Notes: generated by a model not told the origin, from the letters alone. Numbered from the stretch's first letter, positions 1-12,837 are shown. The stretch is DNA of 42,235 bases from Gonium pectorale (GCA_001584585.1 LSYV01000050.1:426530-468764); one strand, 5' to 3'. Numbers and translations: made by a program.

Positions 1-1432
1 TTTTTGTTACACAACGAAACCGGTAGCGGAGTTGAACTCTGTGTTATCTCTACCATGTACGTAAACATGGGGGGTGGTCCAGCGGGCGTGTCCAACGGGT
101 CACGGAAGGGGGATGGGTTAGAAGCGGGGGATGGGAAGGAGAGATTGGGCCGTTGGTATTGTTTGGATGGATGGTATGGTTTAGCGAAGTCGGGGTGGTT
201 GAAAGGGAAAGAAGGGATTGAGGGTTTGGGTTGCTAGGATGGCTTAGCAGAGTTGGGGTGTTTGGAAAGTAGGGTCGGCGTGGACCTTAGGGGGTGGGTG
301 GGTCTGTGAGCCGGTGTGGAGTACTTGTAATTGCTATACATATAAGCTCACAACTCAATCAACCGGTAGTTCTCACTACCACCTATAATTAATGAGGGGT
401 CTGGGTGAAGATTGGGAACGTGTAACACTACAACTACCTTAATCCCCGCCTTGCCTACCCCAAGCCCTCAACCCATCGCTCCCCCTCTCCCCCCGGAGGG
501 ACCGAAAACGAGGATGAAAGCCTCGGGCAGGGATCGGATGCATGTGTCGGCAGTTGACAGCTCGTCGGGTGACAGTCGGGCTAACGACCATCAACCGCAG
601 CATGTCTGAGCTGCCATGTCCCCAGCATGTTGCCTGTGGCGAAGATACCTAAGCCGCGGGGCAAGGAGTACGCCTCGTGTAAACACCACCCAGGCGTGCG
701 CGCGCACGTGCGCCCTTGGCGGACGTTGCCTGTGACCAAGATACACCAGGGCTCTGGAGACGAGCTTTACAGTCACACAAGATCTTCTGTACACCTCGCC
801 GCCCAAGTCAACCACCACTTGCCTGCAGGAGCTCCCATGGCTCGCAGGCGGAAACGCGGCCCCACACGTTGCGCTACTTCCACTACTACCTGCCCCCTTG
901 TCACAGTCGAGAAGCTCAGCGCCAACACAAATGCATGTGTGTGAACACATCGAGTGGGTCAATTTACGGCACAAGGCCTATCCGGACGCAGCCACGGAAA
1001 CAGCTTAAGGGCCTGGCTCAAACACACAGGACCAACACAATCCTGTCATACTCGAGACCTGGCGCCGCCCATTTACACATACCATTGCAGATCGTGCATA
1101 TGCGGGCAGCAACCTTGCATCATCCCTGTTGCAGCCGCAATGTCGAGTCCAGTTCATTGAGGCTGAGCGATTCTGCTGCCCTTTATCCGGTCGTGAACAT
1201 GCCAAGAGTCACCACTAACAGCAAACGCACAGCCCACCTTCAGCACTTGCTCACATCTACGGCATTTGTTTGGCGGGCACAGCACACGTGATACGCCACA
1301 CGCAACCCCATCCTTGCACTTCCCGAAGACTAGCGGGCCTTCATAGGACGTGGCTGCGACCTCCCATTCCCTGGCCCGTCGGAACCCACGCTGAAGCATT
1401 CTGCCGCCCGCCCCGACAACTGCTGCGAACAT
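1..1432. other. 3' flank of the beta-COP gene, no supported gene
   Basis: No reading frame here looks like a conserved protein. The first 330 bases are rich in G on the given strand (runs such as GGGGGATGGG) and the next 200 are rich in C. A TTACA at 1073-1077 reads TGTAA on the minus strand, the usual polyadenylation signal of Chlamydomonas-type algae. It lies about 360 nt past the beta-COP stop, so it is a plausible 3' end for that transcript. A second TTACA lies at 767-771. The ORFs in this stretch are short and overlap each other on both strands, as expected by chance in GC-rich DNA. Confidence 0.5.
1073..1077 (-). terminator. candidate TGTAA polyadenylation signal of beta-COP
   Basis: The minus strand reads TGTAA about 360 nt downstream of the beta-COP stop codon. 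TGTAA is the established poly(A) signal of volvocine algae. The pentamer is short and another copy exists at 771-767, so the assignment is a guess based on position. Confidence 0.3.
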
Positions 1433-4400
1433 TCAAGCGGCAGCAGTGGCCGGCGGCGCCTTCTGCATGAGCGTGATCTTGTCCCCGAGGCTGAGGGCGA
1501 TGCCCTGCGTCTTGGAGCGGATGCGGATGTAGCCCGCTAGCCGGCCGTTGTCGCCGGGGCCCGTGCCCGCCGTCTTCTCCACGCTGACATTGACGAGCGC
1601 GTCCTCGCCGAAGACGCTCTTGGCGTACAGATTGGCGGCCAGGTAGCCGCACTCGCCTGTAGTGGGACATGTTATGAAACGTGGGCAAGGTTGGGGATGG
1701 CCCACAGCCAGCAGAATACCAATGTCAGACACACATCACATCTGCGCGGTCGCACTGTACAGTGTGCCCGTCCGCCCACATGGTCAGGATGGCTCGCACA
1801 TGTCAGACACCCACCCTCGAGCGCGCTGGTCGGCGTGAGGCACTTCATGTTCGTGGTGGCAATAATGTGCGCAAGGAAGGCCGCCACGTCCGTGAATGTG
1901 GTCGCGATGGCCACCTTGTTCTCCCATTCGAACTCGGCCCACATGTTGCGGAACTGAGGAGACGGGCAGTGGGCAGCAGACAACGGCCAGCAGGAAGCGT
2001 CAGCTCTGTGCAGCAGTCATACGCCAGAACACGAGTCAATAGGCTGGTGGTCATGGTGACCACCTCTTACTTCAGTACTCGTGAACAGCGGTGGGTGCAA
2101 CGGTTCCCGTCTTTCGAAATGTCGGGCTGATATGCGTGCGTGTCTTGGAGAGGTGGACTGTTGGGATTTAGCAGCGGGTTGACCTCGCGAACGCATTCAC
2201 AATAGGCGTTTGGGATATGGGCAGTGACGTTTGCGTAGGTAGGGTGGCAGAACGTACGCCCATCCCTTGATGACGCTGCGCGCTGAGGGGGCCTGCGTCG
2301 CTGGCTCTGATCGCAATGACCTGTGCGCACACCTGCACGTCTGCGCATGCCGCCGGGCTGATGTAGTCCATGATGTCGATGTGGATGTCCGCCAGCACCA
2401 CCACTGCGCGCTCCGCCGCCGCGCCCGTGCCCTCGTACACCAGGTTGCCGAAGATGACGCCGGTCTCGGTGGATGACACCTGTTGCGAGGGACGCGAAGG
2501 AGGGGATAAGAAGGCCAATTTCGTTTTGGGCGATGCTCTGGGTGCCTTTGGCACTGCGTTGTGGTCGTTAAGGCAGGGCGGGTAGCAGACGGAAGCAAAA
2601 GCGCGATTGCCGCTGATCCCTATGTGTGGAAGCCTTGCATGCGCTTGGACGAGGCACTCCGTGGAATGCCGAGCTTGTGGCTAGCCCTCATCAAGCCGTA
2701 GCCCGTGCGTGAAGACCCACCTTGATATTGGCGCGGATGACCTTGGTGTCGCCGGGTGCCAGGTTGTAGTTCTGCGGCCGCTCAACCAGCTTCAGATCGC
2801 CCATGGTGGCAAGCTCCAGGCACAGCGCCTGCAGCGTCTCGGTGGTCCTGCCAGGGGAGTCAACCAACGGGGCTTCATGAGCAGATGTGTGACCAGGAAG
2901 ACGGAGGGAGGACAACACGGTATGCACGAGGTGATTTAGTTTTGAGGCTGGTGCCGAGGCCTGCATTCGACAGCGGACTCACCTGTTGGTGACCGTCACA
3001 TCCAGGACGATGTCGTACTGGTGCACGGTCACCACAGCCTCGGCGTACACGGGGTCTGACAGACCAGTTAGCTGGGGAAGGACGGACAAAGAAGGGGAGA
3101 GTTTTCATCAAGCTGCTGAAAGAAGTCAGGCGTGCAAGATCTGGCCCCAGCGAGGTACTAGCACTATGCAGCGAACCAATTGCCACGAGAGGCAGCATCC
3201 ACAAGTATGTACACCTCACCTGCAGCACGCGGTTGAGCCGTGAAGACGCCGCAGCAACAGCCTCAGCGTAGCCCGTGGCGCGCGCCAAGTCTGTGTCAGG
3301 GAAAGACAAGGTTTCCTATGACACGAATACAGCAACACAGGCGAATCATTGTCGGTCGTCCAAGTACGTTCAAGCACCACTCTCAAGGACTGGCCGAGCT
3401 TGACCCATTCGGCCCATATCTTGCGACCATCGGCCCTGGAGGCTCCTCACCGCTGGTGACCTGGTCCTCCACCTCCAGAGCGGATAGCCCCTTGCGGTGC
3501 TTGAGTACCGAGAAGTCAATCAGATCGTCGGGCTGCACCGCCAAGCGGGCCTCCGACCGGGCGCTGTTGGCCGACGCCTCATTGGCCTTCTCGGCCGTGA
3601 GGCCAGCGAATGCATGCCGGCAGTCCTCCAGCCAAACCTATTGCAGTTGGGTATAGGGGCGCCCCGAGGTAGCGCTGGTCAGCGCACAAATCTCAAGTAG
3701 CATCGTGCCGTGCAGCTGCAGGTGCAGAACGACACCCCACAGGAGGGCGGTTGCTGCTCCCCGCGCTCATGGCTTGAAGAGCAGCCCAGCACGACTCACC
3801 GAGTTGCTGTACGTGTCCTGGCCAGCCAGCACCCGCAAGCACAGCATCATGCGGTCCCGGCTATCGGCATCCAGCGGGGTGGCCGCGGCGCCGGGAGTCT
3901 CCCCGAGCCGCAGCGCCGCGACGACGAACGCCATCGCCTCGGCATACCGCGCGTTGAGCTGAGCGGCTGCAGGCACACGCGGAGGGGCAAATGTTAGTCC
4001 ATTCACGACAACATCCATATCAGCGGGCGCACGTTGGAGACAGCCCTCCCTCCTAGCTGCTTCCCTGACCTACCTGACACCTCGCGCAGTGCCGCTAGGC
4101 GCAGCAGCAGCTTGACGTATGTGCCCGCGATAACTCCGCCTAGGAAGAAGTCGCCACCCAGCAGCAGCGAGCGCAGGTTAGGGCCCGTGCCGCCGGCAGC
4201 CCCGCCTGCGATGCCCGGCGCATTCACCTCCACCACAGCGCTCTGCGCAGAGAGCAACAATGCGCTGCTTAACCATGTGATTTTAGTCGAGGGCATTGAT
4301 CCTATCCCGAGTAATTGTGAAGCTCTCGGGGAACTGAAACCCGAGGATTGAAGTCAAAACTGGGCTTAACGAGCCATGGTGGGACCTCCGCATGCACATG

Positions 4401-7400
4401 CATTGCTGTACGCCATGCAGCGAGCTGCACCTATCATCACAGGCATACTACGAACCCACAACAGTTATCTTTCAGTCCGGGCAACGGCTTCTAGGTACCA
4501 TACCTGCGTGGCATAGGTGCCATCCGCCAGCACCGCTGGCCGCTTGGAGCCCAGCACCGGCGCCGGCGCGGCGACCGCACCGGCGGCGGTCGCAGCCGCG
4601 GCCTCCTCAGCCTCTGTGGGGTAATGATGCAGTACGGTCAACATCCAGGAAAAACAATGTGGATCACGAGCATTGTACCTTGCAAGCTATGGAATGGAAT
4701 TGCGCGAAGCGTGCACATAGAACCTGAGCTAGCCTCCTCCTCTGTAGCACTCACCGCCCTCGGTCAGAAACGGAAGCGGCCCCAGGGCCTCCTTGAGAGT
4801 GGCGAGAGCCGCCGTGATCTCCGACGTGCTGGCGCAGTACTCGCCCATGATCCACAGCGCACAGCTGACCACGCGAGAGGCGCGAATCTGTACGAACGAG
4901 GTACATGGCATGCGAAAGACGATTACTTTTACCGCAACATAGCAGGAAAAGTTCCTTTCCTCTCAGACACATGTGAAGTGTGCCTTTTAATCCTAGTGAA
5001 TGGGTAGCGGTGTGAAAATGGAAATTGACTGCGAGCGCGTTACACAGGCGCGCCTTCCGACCTGGTAGAAAATGGTGTGGAGGCGCTCCAGCACGTTTGG
5101 CCGGAGGCGCGCGTTCGTCTCCATGATCTCCCGCACAAAGAAGATGACGTCCAGCGCGGATGCTGGGTGCGGGAGGGATGCGTCAGGCGGTTAGGAGGGC
5201 CGGAAGCCGGGAAAGAAAGAAAGGCGCGCACATATATGCTTTGCCCTACTGGGGCTACATATCTTCCCCTGACAGGCCCACCAACGATGGGAGGGGCCGC
5301 ACTTGGAGCGGCCGCCATTACTGCACGGCATCCCAGCCCCACCCACCCGTGTTGGCGTCCCCAAGGAAGTCCATGAGCACGTGCACCACGCTGCCCGCCA
5401 CCTCGGGGAACTTGACTGCGCAAGTGTGGATGGCCTGCGTGCAAGATGCATATTGATTGAAACCGTCAGAGATTGCTTACAAGATACCACCACAGGGGAC
5501 GGTGAAGCCCATGGGAGCAGGGCAAGGCTACAAAGCCGTGTTTTGCGGACCGGTCCCGTCCCTGGTCGCCTACACACCTGCACGAGCATCTGGCGGTACT
5601 CGCCCGCCTTGTCGTACTCCTTGTTCTGCGTCTTGACCACTTCCTTCTTCAGGACCGACACAACCTGAAACAGAGAACAGTTTGGTCTAATTATACGGGA
5701 AGGGAGACGATAAAGGTATTACTAGCTGGGAGAGGGATAGACGATTACATATGGTTCAGCTTGCTCAGCCAAACGCTTTGTTGTGACTCGCCCAAGTACA
5801 CTCCTAAACCGCCTGTTGCGTAGTGCTGCACGCCCCTAAGCGGTGAGGGCGCAGTCCTGCAGAGCTTCCCGCAGACCGCCATGTTGTCCTTTCACGCGCG
5901 GCGCAAAGACGCACCTCATCGATGTTGCGCGAGGTGATCAAGTCCAGCGAGATGTCGAGCGTCTTCTTCCGGATGTCGGGAGACGGGGACGACAGCGCGC
6001 GCAGCGTGTCCATCACCATGTCGGTCATCACCTGATGGGGATGGAAAGATGACGCCTTTCGGGAAGGGTTCTTTCGGAGGCTTACGGAGTGTTTGGCAAC
6101 CCAATAACGCACGCAGAAAATCTGTTCGTAGTTAATAGCCACGACGCACCTCGCGGTGCTTCTCCTTGAGCTCCTGCAGCCGGTCCAGCACGATGAGCTT
6201 GACGTTGTTGTCGCTGTGGCTGGACAGCAGGCTGCAGAAGCAGTTGGCAGCGGCGCGCACGGCCGAGGGCGCGGACGACAAGCTGGTCAGCGTCACGGCG
6301 CACTCGTACATGACGGCGGGCGAGGGCGAGGCCAGCAGCGCCAGGATCGTCTTGATGAACTTGCCCTTCTCGGCGGGGTTGCTGCGGCAGGCCTGTGGAA
6401 TGATGGGATGGTCCGCGCTACGCGTGTTGGGCTGGAGCGTAATGATGTGGGCCCGGGGAGTGTGCGTAGGGGAGTTCGCAAACACCACAGGCCGCACACT
6501 TGCATCCAGGAGTACCTTCCCTAGGGCTGTGGCTAGGGAAGGAAGAGACCAAGACGGTAGCCTGCTTGCGGGTGCGGGTCACAGGTAAGCTAGCCAATTC
6601 AGGGAACAGGTCCCCTGGCCACCGCAAGGCCTTTACATCCGACGACTGCTGGCCGGCCACTCAGGGACGCGGTTGCGACAACGTGATATACACCTACATG
6701 CATTCAACGTGCTGCAGGCTGCTGTAACTTGAATCCCCTCGCGCATTGCATCCCCATTAAACCCGCCCCACGCTGCCCGTCAGTCGCCCTCATGTACCTT
6801 GCGAATAAGGTCCAGCGCGGAAAGCTGCAACAGGTCGCCCCAGTTCGCCATCTGGTCAGCCGAGTCCAGCATGTAGCGGATGGCACGATCGATCGAGTGG
6901 TTGGTCAGCATGGCTAGGCAGTTGCGGCGCGTGGAGAGGTCCTGAGGGGCAGAGGAGGGCAGCGCGAGGCAACTGTGCGGTCGGGCCCTGTACTGATGAG
7001 GTAGAGCCCGGGACCCGCCTCCTCCAGGACCTGCGCGCCGCTGTCCGTAAGCAACGTATGAGAGACGGGATCTTCAGGCAACCCTCATCGTCGTCATAAC
7101 GATTCATGTCTGTCGTTATTCTCCCTATGCATAACCGCCGGGGCAGCTTGCCAGCGCATGCGGGTTTCCGGACCGCAGCAACGCCCAGCGGGTCCGCAGG
7201 TCCCGCCCACCTGCTCTTGGCGCAGCAGCCGCTCAACGGTCTCCGGCGCGTCCGCCAGCAGCAGCTCTCCCTGTGGGTAGGGACAGGCATGATACAAAGA
7301 AGTGTGGAGCGCGGCGGAGCTTCAGCAGATCACTTGCAGCGTCCAGGGCCCCTGCTGCAGGGGCTACGGGACTGGTCTCAAATAGGTTAACACCCTGGGT

Positions 7401-8727
7401 ACCCGCCCAGATCCCACACACATGATGACTACCTTGGGCAGCTTGTAGATGGAGTTAATGGCCATCACCGCATTGCGGCGCACGTAGCTGTGGCGATGCT
7501 CCAGGTTGGCCAAGATGGAGGGCACCAGCGGCTCCAGGATCTCCTCCTCCTTGATGCGGCAGAGGAACCTACAAGTGCAAAAGGTTCGGTTTCTCTGCCG
7601 GGAAACGGGCAAGGTTACCCGTGTGTGGACTGGCAGGATACGCCCTACTGGCCCCGAGCCATGTGCTCATGTCCGCTGCAGACCCCTACTAACAGCAAGG
7701 CATACGGACCACTGCCTTGCCTGAGGGTCACACCGCGAATGTACTCGTTGGGGTGCTGCAGGTTGTTGCGAAGGTTCTGGCAGATCAGAATCTGATGGGC
7801 AGCGAGAGAGGGCTGCTTCAGCAAAGGGTCTATGCAACATGCAAGAACGCAAATGAGACGCAGCATGCACTGGCCGATGGCACACAAACACACGGCCAGC
7901 ACCTTACCCTTGAGAGCTACCCCATTTGCCAATGTAGGTCTGATTGACTTCCCCCAGGCCATACAATAGAAAACTACGTGAGTAGCTCGACCTCACCAAC
8001 CCGTGTGTTGCCACGGCGCGGTCGGCCATCAACAGCTCCCACTCAGCCCAGTTCACACCCACCCTCCTCTACTACCCAACCCCCTGCTGTCCCAAATCCC
8101 AACCCTGCTAGAGACTATGACTGACCATCTCCGGAAGCAGTTTTCCGGAGGCATCCGTCTTCTCAATAGCCTCCTGCACACGCACGGGCGGGGAACGGGT
8201 TTCGTGAGTTGGTCCCCGACGCTGCCCCAGTACCTGCACGCTATGCCCCATGGCATGTCTCTGACATTTTGCGCGGAACCTTGCTCCAGGCAACCTACCA
8301 TTGGGAGAACTGCATTCAACACAAGCTGACCCCACACTTCAAAGAGACGTCGCCGAGAGTTCCATTACATCCACACGGAGCCGTATCCATGGCTTGCTGA
8401 CAGCTCATCCCGTTAGGGCCCGAATATTGCAGCTCGGATCAGCAGTTGCTTCGCGCCCCCATCAAAGCTACCCCACCGCTAACTCACAAGATAAAGTAGA
8501 AGCAGCTTTTGAACGGTATGGTCCTCCGAGGGAAGCACGTAGCGCACGATGGTAATGAACAGCTGAGGCAGCTGCTCCCCCGCCAGCAGCAGCGAGACCG
8601 CCTTCTTCATGGCTGCCTGCTTAGCGACCGGGTCGTTGCCCTCCAGTGCCTCCTTGATTTCGGTCGCGGAGGCCTGCTTGTCATTGTAGACAAGCATGGT
8701 ACACGACCTCTCTACAGAGTTCGCCAT
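1433..8727 (-). CDS. COPB1: Coatomer subunit beta (beta-COP), 22 exons
   Basis: Beta-COP is a core subunit of the COPI coat, which is recruited by ARF-GTP to Golgi membranes and carries cargo back to the ER and within the Golgi. Joining 22 exons, with every phase closing, gives 965 residues; animal beta-COP has about 953. Exon 1 starts at ATG 8727 and holds the first adaptin-like helices ([20 protein letters not shown]). The block [10 protein letters not shown], then [13 protein letters not shown], then [12 protein letters not shown], then [14 protein letters not shown] ([10 protein letters not shown]) follow in family order. The C-terminal appendage carries [19 protein letters not shown] and IFGEDAL-like ([10 protein letters not shown]), ending in [10 protein letters not shown]. 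The linker in exon 13 is unusually rich in alanine. Intron 3 uses a GC donor. The neighbouring DNA shows no operon-like link. Confidence 0.96.
1433..8727 (-). other. Exon map of the beta-COP gene
   Basis: Exons read on the minus strand, 5' to 3': 8727-8488, 8173-8126, 7791-7721, 7568-7433, 7270-7211, 6941-6798, 6392-6150, 6031-5915, 5664-5578, 5434-5347, 5162-5062, 4887-4755, 4613-4504, 4242-4074, 3966-3800, 3637-3451, 3290-3220, 3071-2983, 2847-2721, 2479-2333, 1953-1815, 1656-1433 (stop TGA 1435-1433). The coding sum is 2,898 nt, or 966 codons including the stop. Boundaries were chosen from GT/GC...AG sites, phase continuity and colinearity with the known beta-COP family. Exon 3 ends at a GC donor; all others end at GT. 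Small shifts of a codon at weakly conserved joints (exons 13 and 16) remain possible. Confidence 0.88.
7569..7720 (-). other. GC-AG intron (intron 3 of beta-COP)
   Basis: The donor reads CAG|GCAAGG and the acceptor ends TGTAG. The join gives the family-conserved string VTLRFLCRIK in frame. The nearest upstream GT donors would remove the conserved TLR residues, so the GC donor is preferred. Confidence 0.8.
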
Positions 8728-10051
8728 TTTTTGCTAGGCTGTGCTAAGAGGCCACCACAGCCAGCTACGTGAACAGCGTCGCGACGCCTCTCCACCTACT
8801 CGTCTCTGCTACGTCAACTTCACAATGCCAAAGCCCCCTATGTCTACAGCGGTGAAAAATATACAACTGATCACACAAGGGGCACACAGAGGACCAAAAG
8901 CTTACGTACAGTCGTACAGCGTGTGTTTCCACACGCCCCACCTGGCATGACTACTATTCCCATCGTGTCTCTCCTTCCCAAGGACTGAGCTGCAGGCCTG
9001 CAGGGGGGGCGGCGTGTGCTTCTGTACCTAGGCAGAACCACCGGCGCTAAGAAACGGAGAGAAGGGCGAAGAGTGAGAGAGAAAAGGAAAAACTGTTTCA
9101 GGGTAAGCTACCTTGCAGGGCGCCGGGTACGAGGCATGGCGGGCGAGGGAGACGGCCCTCCCAGTTCGGATCAGCGGCAAAGTCACCTGGTGAAGCTGGT
9201 GGGAGTCGAGCAACGGCAAAAAGCGGGTCAACTGGATGTCATACCCGTAACCCATCCCTGCAGTTGCTAAGGGGTGGGGTCGAGTGCGATGTTGGGCACG
9301 GGTGTTCAGGAGTGTGGGTTCACCCTGACATGTTTGCCGTAACACAAATTTACAAGCAACTGCCCACGACGGGTGGCGGCAAGCCCTTTGAAGTATTGCC
9401 TGCTGCTCATGCCTCTGCCGCCGGCGGCCCCCAACTTCCCCGCACATTTGGGGGCCGCCAGCCTAGCTGCATGCATCGTACCATCCTGCCCGCGCCTCCC
9501 CCTCTCTCCCAACACCCACGGCCCGTGACCAGCGCTCCTCTTGCGCACAGGCGTTCCCCTCCTCACGTCCCTCGGTGCTCCCCTTCCCGGTGTGCAGTGC
9601 AGCCGGTACGGCGGTACGGCGCGTCTGGCCGGGCTTTCGGCTGAACTCGCACCAGCATTAACGGTGTTGCAATTCGCGTAAAGAGGTACCCGTGCAAGGC
9701 GCACTCTGCCAGGCAGCGGGCAGCGGCACCCATGCCTTCCACATGGGTTCACGTATCGCTGCGCAACTATGGACAGTTCGCGCTTGAATGGACGGGTTCT
9801 GCCATGTATGCTGCTGGCAGCGTTTCCAACGGTAGTGTCGCCGGTGGCGTCCACGGCGGAGGCGCGTGGCTGCAGGACAGACTCGGCATGGAGGCAACCC
9901 CTGCTTCTTAACCTCCGCCCTGTTGTCCGCTCGCCCGCCCGCCCAATCCGGCACACGTCGAGGCCTCATCAAAGCCCCGCCAGCCCTCCGACCCCCCTCA
10001 CCCCTCACCCCGCCAGCGAGACTCGGAAGAAGCTGACATTGTGAAACAGTG

Positions 10052-10070
10052 GCAGCAGCAGCAGCAGCAG
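10052..10070. repeat. (GCA)n microsatellite
   Basis: Six uninterrupted GCA/CAG units, not inside a supported gene. Confidence 0.9.
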
Positions 10071-10194
10071 CCGAAGGGCCCCGAACGTCCGAAGCGCGTC
10101 CGGGGGCAGGCTGGGCAATGACCGGCCGAGCGCGGGAGTGGCAGGAGGACTGGTATGCGGGCGGGGGCGGGCGGCGGCATGTCCCCCCCACCCA

Positions 10195-10209
10195 ACACAC
10201 ACACACACA
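10195..10209. repeat. (CA)n microsatellite, first copy
   Basis: Seven and a half AC dinucleotides, followed by a G-rich stretch; a second CA tract lies about 115 bases downstream. Confidence 0.9.
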
Positions 10210-10311
10210 GGGGGAACAGCGGTCCCCCACACCCCTCGCCTCGCGGCGTTGAGGTGGTCTTGCGTTGGGGCGGGTAGCGCCCCTGACCAGCGTCGGGCCG
10301 GAGATGTAACA

Positions 10312-10325
10312 CCACACACACACAC
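10312..10325. repeat. (CA)n microsatellite, second copy
   Basis: Seven CA dinucleotides. Together with the tract at 10195-10209 this marks non-coding sequence. Confidence 0.9.
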
Positions 10326-11392
10326 CGAGGGCTACATGAGGCCTGGCCTGGCGTGGTATGAGGGGCGTGTGCAGAGCTGTGCCCATAATGGAATCTTCGA
10401 CACATCCATATCAAGGGGCCAGAGCGTTGTCATTATACAGTGGGTATGGACAAGGAGCGACGAACCGGTAGCAGACATGGAGCGCAGCCGCCGTGCAGCC
10501 GCCGGCGACGACGTGTAAGGCGGTGGCAGTCGCTCGTACGATACCGATAGCGTACGGCTTCATGGTCACCTCGGCCGGATGCACGTTGCACCTGCGGGCT
10601 GAGGGCGGGGCTTTCCCGCGCACCTTCGTGTTCGTCGTCTGTGCAGTGCGCCTTTGAATGAATGGACCTTGCAGCGGCTTAATAGTCCTCTTTTGCAAGT
10701 AGTACGGTTCTGCAGTACGGTCCGTTGTGTGGGCGGGCTTGCAAGGGAGTGTGTGCGCGCGCTATTAGCGCTATTGTATTTGGCACCATGGCACGACAGC
10801 ATCCTCCTCAAAACCTATCAACATGGCAGGCGCGGGTTTTGTGGTCCTAAACCCGAGGGGTGGCTAACTAATGAGACATGAGCGCTGCGAGTCGTTTAGA
10901 GCATGTGTGCGCCCGTGGCAGTGGGCAGCAGTGGCGGGCGATGAGGACAGCCCATGCCATGCCGTGCAAAGGGTTGGCTCGCCCGTACACGATATAGGGG
11001 GGCAACTGTTCGTGGCTGACTTGACGCGACGTTTTCGCCGTCCCGTGCGGGATCCATGTCTATGGCGCAATGGGCAGCTTGCCGCTTGGTGCGGGTAGCG
11101 AGTGGCTGACATGAGGCCATTGGGACTTCGGGGTTGTGGTACCCCCCGGTACACCGCAGGGCCTGACCCCTTGCGTGTGTTGAAAGTGTATGTGGGATCT
11201 TAGTACGTACGGAAGCAATGTGCAGCAGCTGCGAGCTCATGGTTGCAAGAGAGCAGGCCAACCGCAGTGCGGAGAAGCTACACCGTGCCCGCCCAGGGTG
11301 GGCGTCCTGCAACCACCATTGCCTCTAGATCGGCACAGAAACGGACGCACCGCACGTATCCTGAGGCGCCGCCGTATCCGTACGGTGCCTCA

Positions 11393-11403
11393 CCCCCCCC
11401 CCC
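11393..11403. repeat. Homopolymer run of 11 C
   Basis: Uninterrupted poly-C just before an ATG. It is a likely site of length variation or assembly error. Confidence 0.9.
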
Positions 11404-12336
11404 ATGACGCACACGAAACGAAGGAGATACGAGAAAGGGACAGCGCAAAGGGCGCTTAGACCCAACGCGAATGGCAACATCGCAAGGATCCGTGCATTGC
11501 CAAGTCAGCCGGGGGACGAACAGCCAAGGACTATTGCGGCTGCCATAGGTGGTGTATTCACACACGTAGGCTCACCCACAGTCCCGAGGCCCCGCACCAG
11601 CTCCGTGGCCAAAGCACACTCGACACGGGCGCACTGCCCGGCTGGTGCAACCACACCGCCTACAGTACAGTTGAGACGCGCAAGAGCCTTCGCAGCGGCG
11701 GACAAGACATGACACGATGCCAAGTCAACACACATGCCAGCCAGCCACCACCAACAAGCACGGTGTGTCATACCCAGACACACCCCACCGAGAGGCACAC
11801 CCCGCCGACAACCACTCGCTCGCTGCTCCGCCCATCCTGGCGTGTGCGGCAGGGGCCTCAGGCCCCAAGACACCCACGCATCCACACGCCCGGACCACAC
11901 GCAGCACGCCTCCGTCTCATCCTATCGCTTGCGCTGCGAAGCATCCCCAGACGCCAGAGCGGGCAATGCAGTGTGCACAGGTCAGGACGCGCGGTTATGC
12001 TTCGGTCCCTGCCGCCCCAGCCCACCTCGGAGCCATCAGCTTTCCAGCGCTCCGTGCCCTCCACACCGCCCCCTCATCCTCCCCCGTGTTGGAGGACCCG
12101 CGGATCGGTCCGGGCCAGGCTGAGGCCCGCACCGCCCCCCAGATGCCAGTGGCCTCCCCCCGGATAATGCAGCTGCATGCCCGTGGCACCAACCGCCCTT
12201 TGCACTGGAGGCAGCAGGCACCCGCGCCGCCAACTACCGCCTCGCCCTTCCTTCCCGCCCTACGCCCGTCCTGCTCCGCCTCGAGCACCACCAAGCGCAA
12301 TACACCTCCCCGCCAAGTGCACCGCTGCCTAAAAAG

Positions 12337-12837
12337 TCATTGGTTCGCACGGACCTTGGCCGTCTCCCAACCGTGCAGCTTGGGGACGAGGATCAAGCTG
12401 CGGCCCAGCCGCCACAGTAGCTGCAGCGCTTGGCGCCGCTCAACTCATCCAGCTCGGACTAGGAGCATGCCTGGGGCGGGATGCGGAGGGTGCATTGGGC
12501 AGGGACCAGGGGGCAGTAGCATGGAGATGCGCAAAGAGACCACATGACGGTGGGATGTGCCCAAGACGGGCTGGCAGCAGCACCGCAGGACAGCTCTAAA
12601 CGGCAGCGTGTGCTGCTCCCCGACCGGTTGCCGCGACACCGCACCACGGGACGCTGCCGGAGCCCACGGTGGCTGGAGGCCGATCGAGAATATCACGGGC
12701 AAAGCTGAACTAGGGAGCACACCCCCCTACTTCTGCACCTGGCATCTGAGGTAGGGCAACTCGCTGCGGCGCTGGAGCACGAAGCGCACCAGGGACCCGC
12801 ACTCCAACCAGGCAGCCACATGCTCCGCGGCATACCA
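12337..12837 (-). pseudogene. Two protein-like patches, possible gene remnant
   Basis: On the minus strand an open stretch at 12837-12739 reads WYAAEHVAAWLECGSL and on to PYLRCQ, followed by a CAG|GTGCAG donor-like site. A second stretch at 12444-12337 reads QLLWRLGRSLILVPKLHGW and on to VRANQ and a TGA (12339-12337), with a CTGCAG acceptor-like site ending at 12421. The two could be spliced in phase 0 (intron 12738-12421). Composition and residue patterning look coding, unlike the surrounding frames. However, a TAA lies directly upstream of the first patch and no start exon is visible. The second patch faintly recalls the start of sugar-nucleotide transferase domains, which is not enough to name it. 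It may be a decayed gene or internal exons of an unrecognised gene. Confidence 0.25.

Larger units (their letters stand above)
8728..12336. other. Long intergenic stretch without a supported gene
   Basis: This stretch of 3.6 kb follows the start of beta-COP and should include its promoter. ORFs of up to 276 codons occur on both strands (for example 11717-12547 plus and 9306-9956 minus). They are rich in Pro, Arg, Ala, Ser and Cys, overlap one another, and show no family motif, so they look like chance frames in GC-rich DNA. Visible simple sequence: (GCA)n at 10052-10070, (CA)n at 10195-10209 and 10312-10325, and 11 consecutive C at 11393-11403. A non-coding RNA gene or an unrecognised fast-evolving gene cannot be excluded. 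Confidence 0.5.

Noticed and set aside
1..330. Telomere-like G-rich repeat
   Set aside because: The G runs are irregular and do not follow the TTTTAGGG unit of green algae.
9306..10386. 216- and 242-codon minus-strand ORFs
   Set aside because: They overlap each other in different frames, have Arg/Cys/Gly-biased composition, and the longer one runs through microsatellites. No family resemblance.
11717..12547. 276-codon plus-strand ORF
   Set aside because: Pro/Thr/Ser/His-rich with no motif and several overlapping frames of similar length. It looks like a chance ORF in C-rich DNA.
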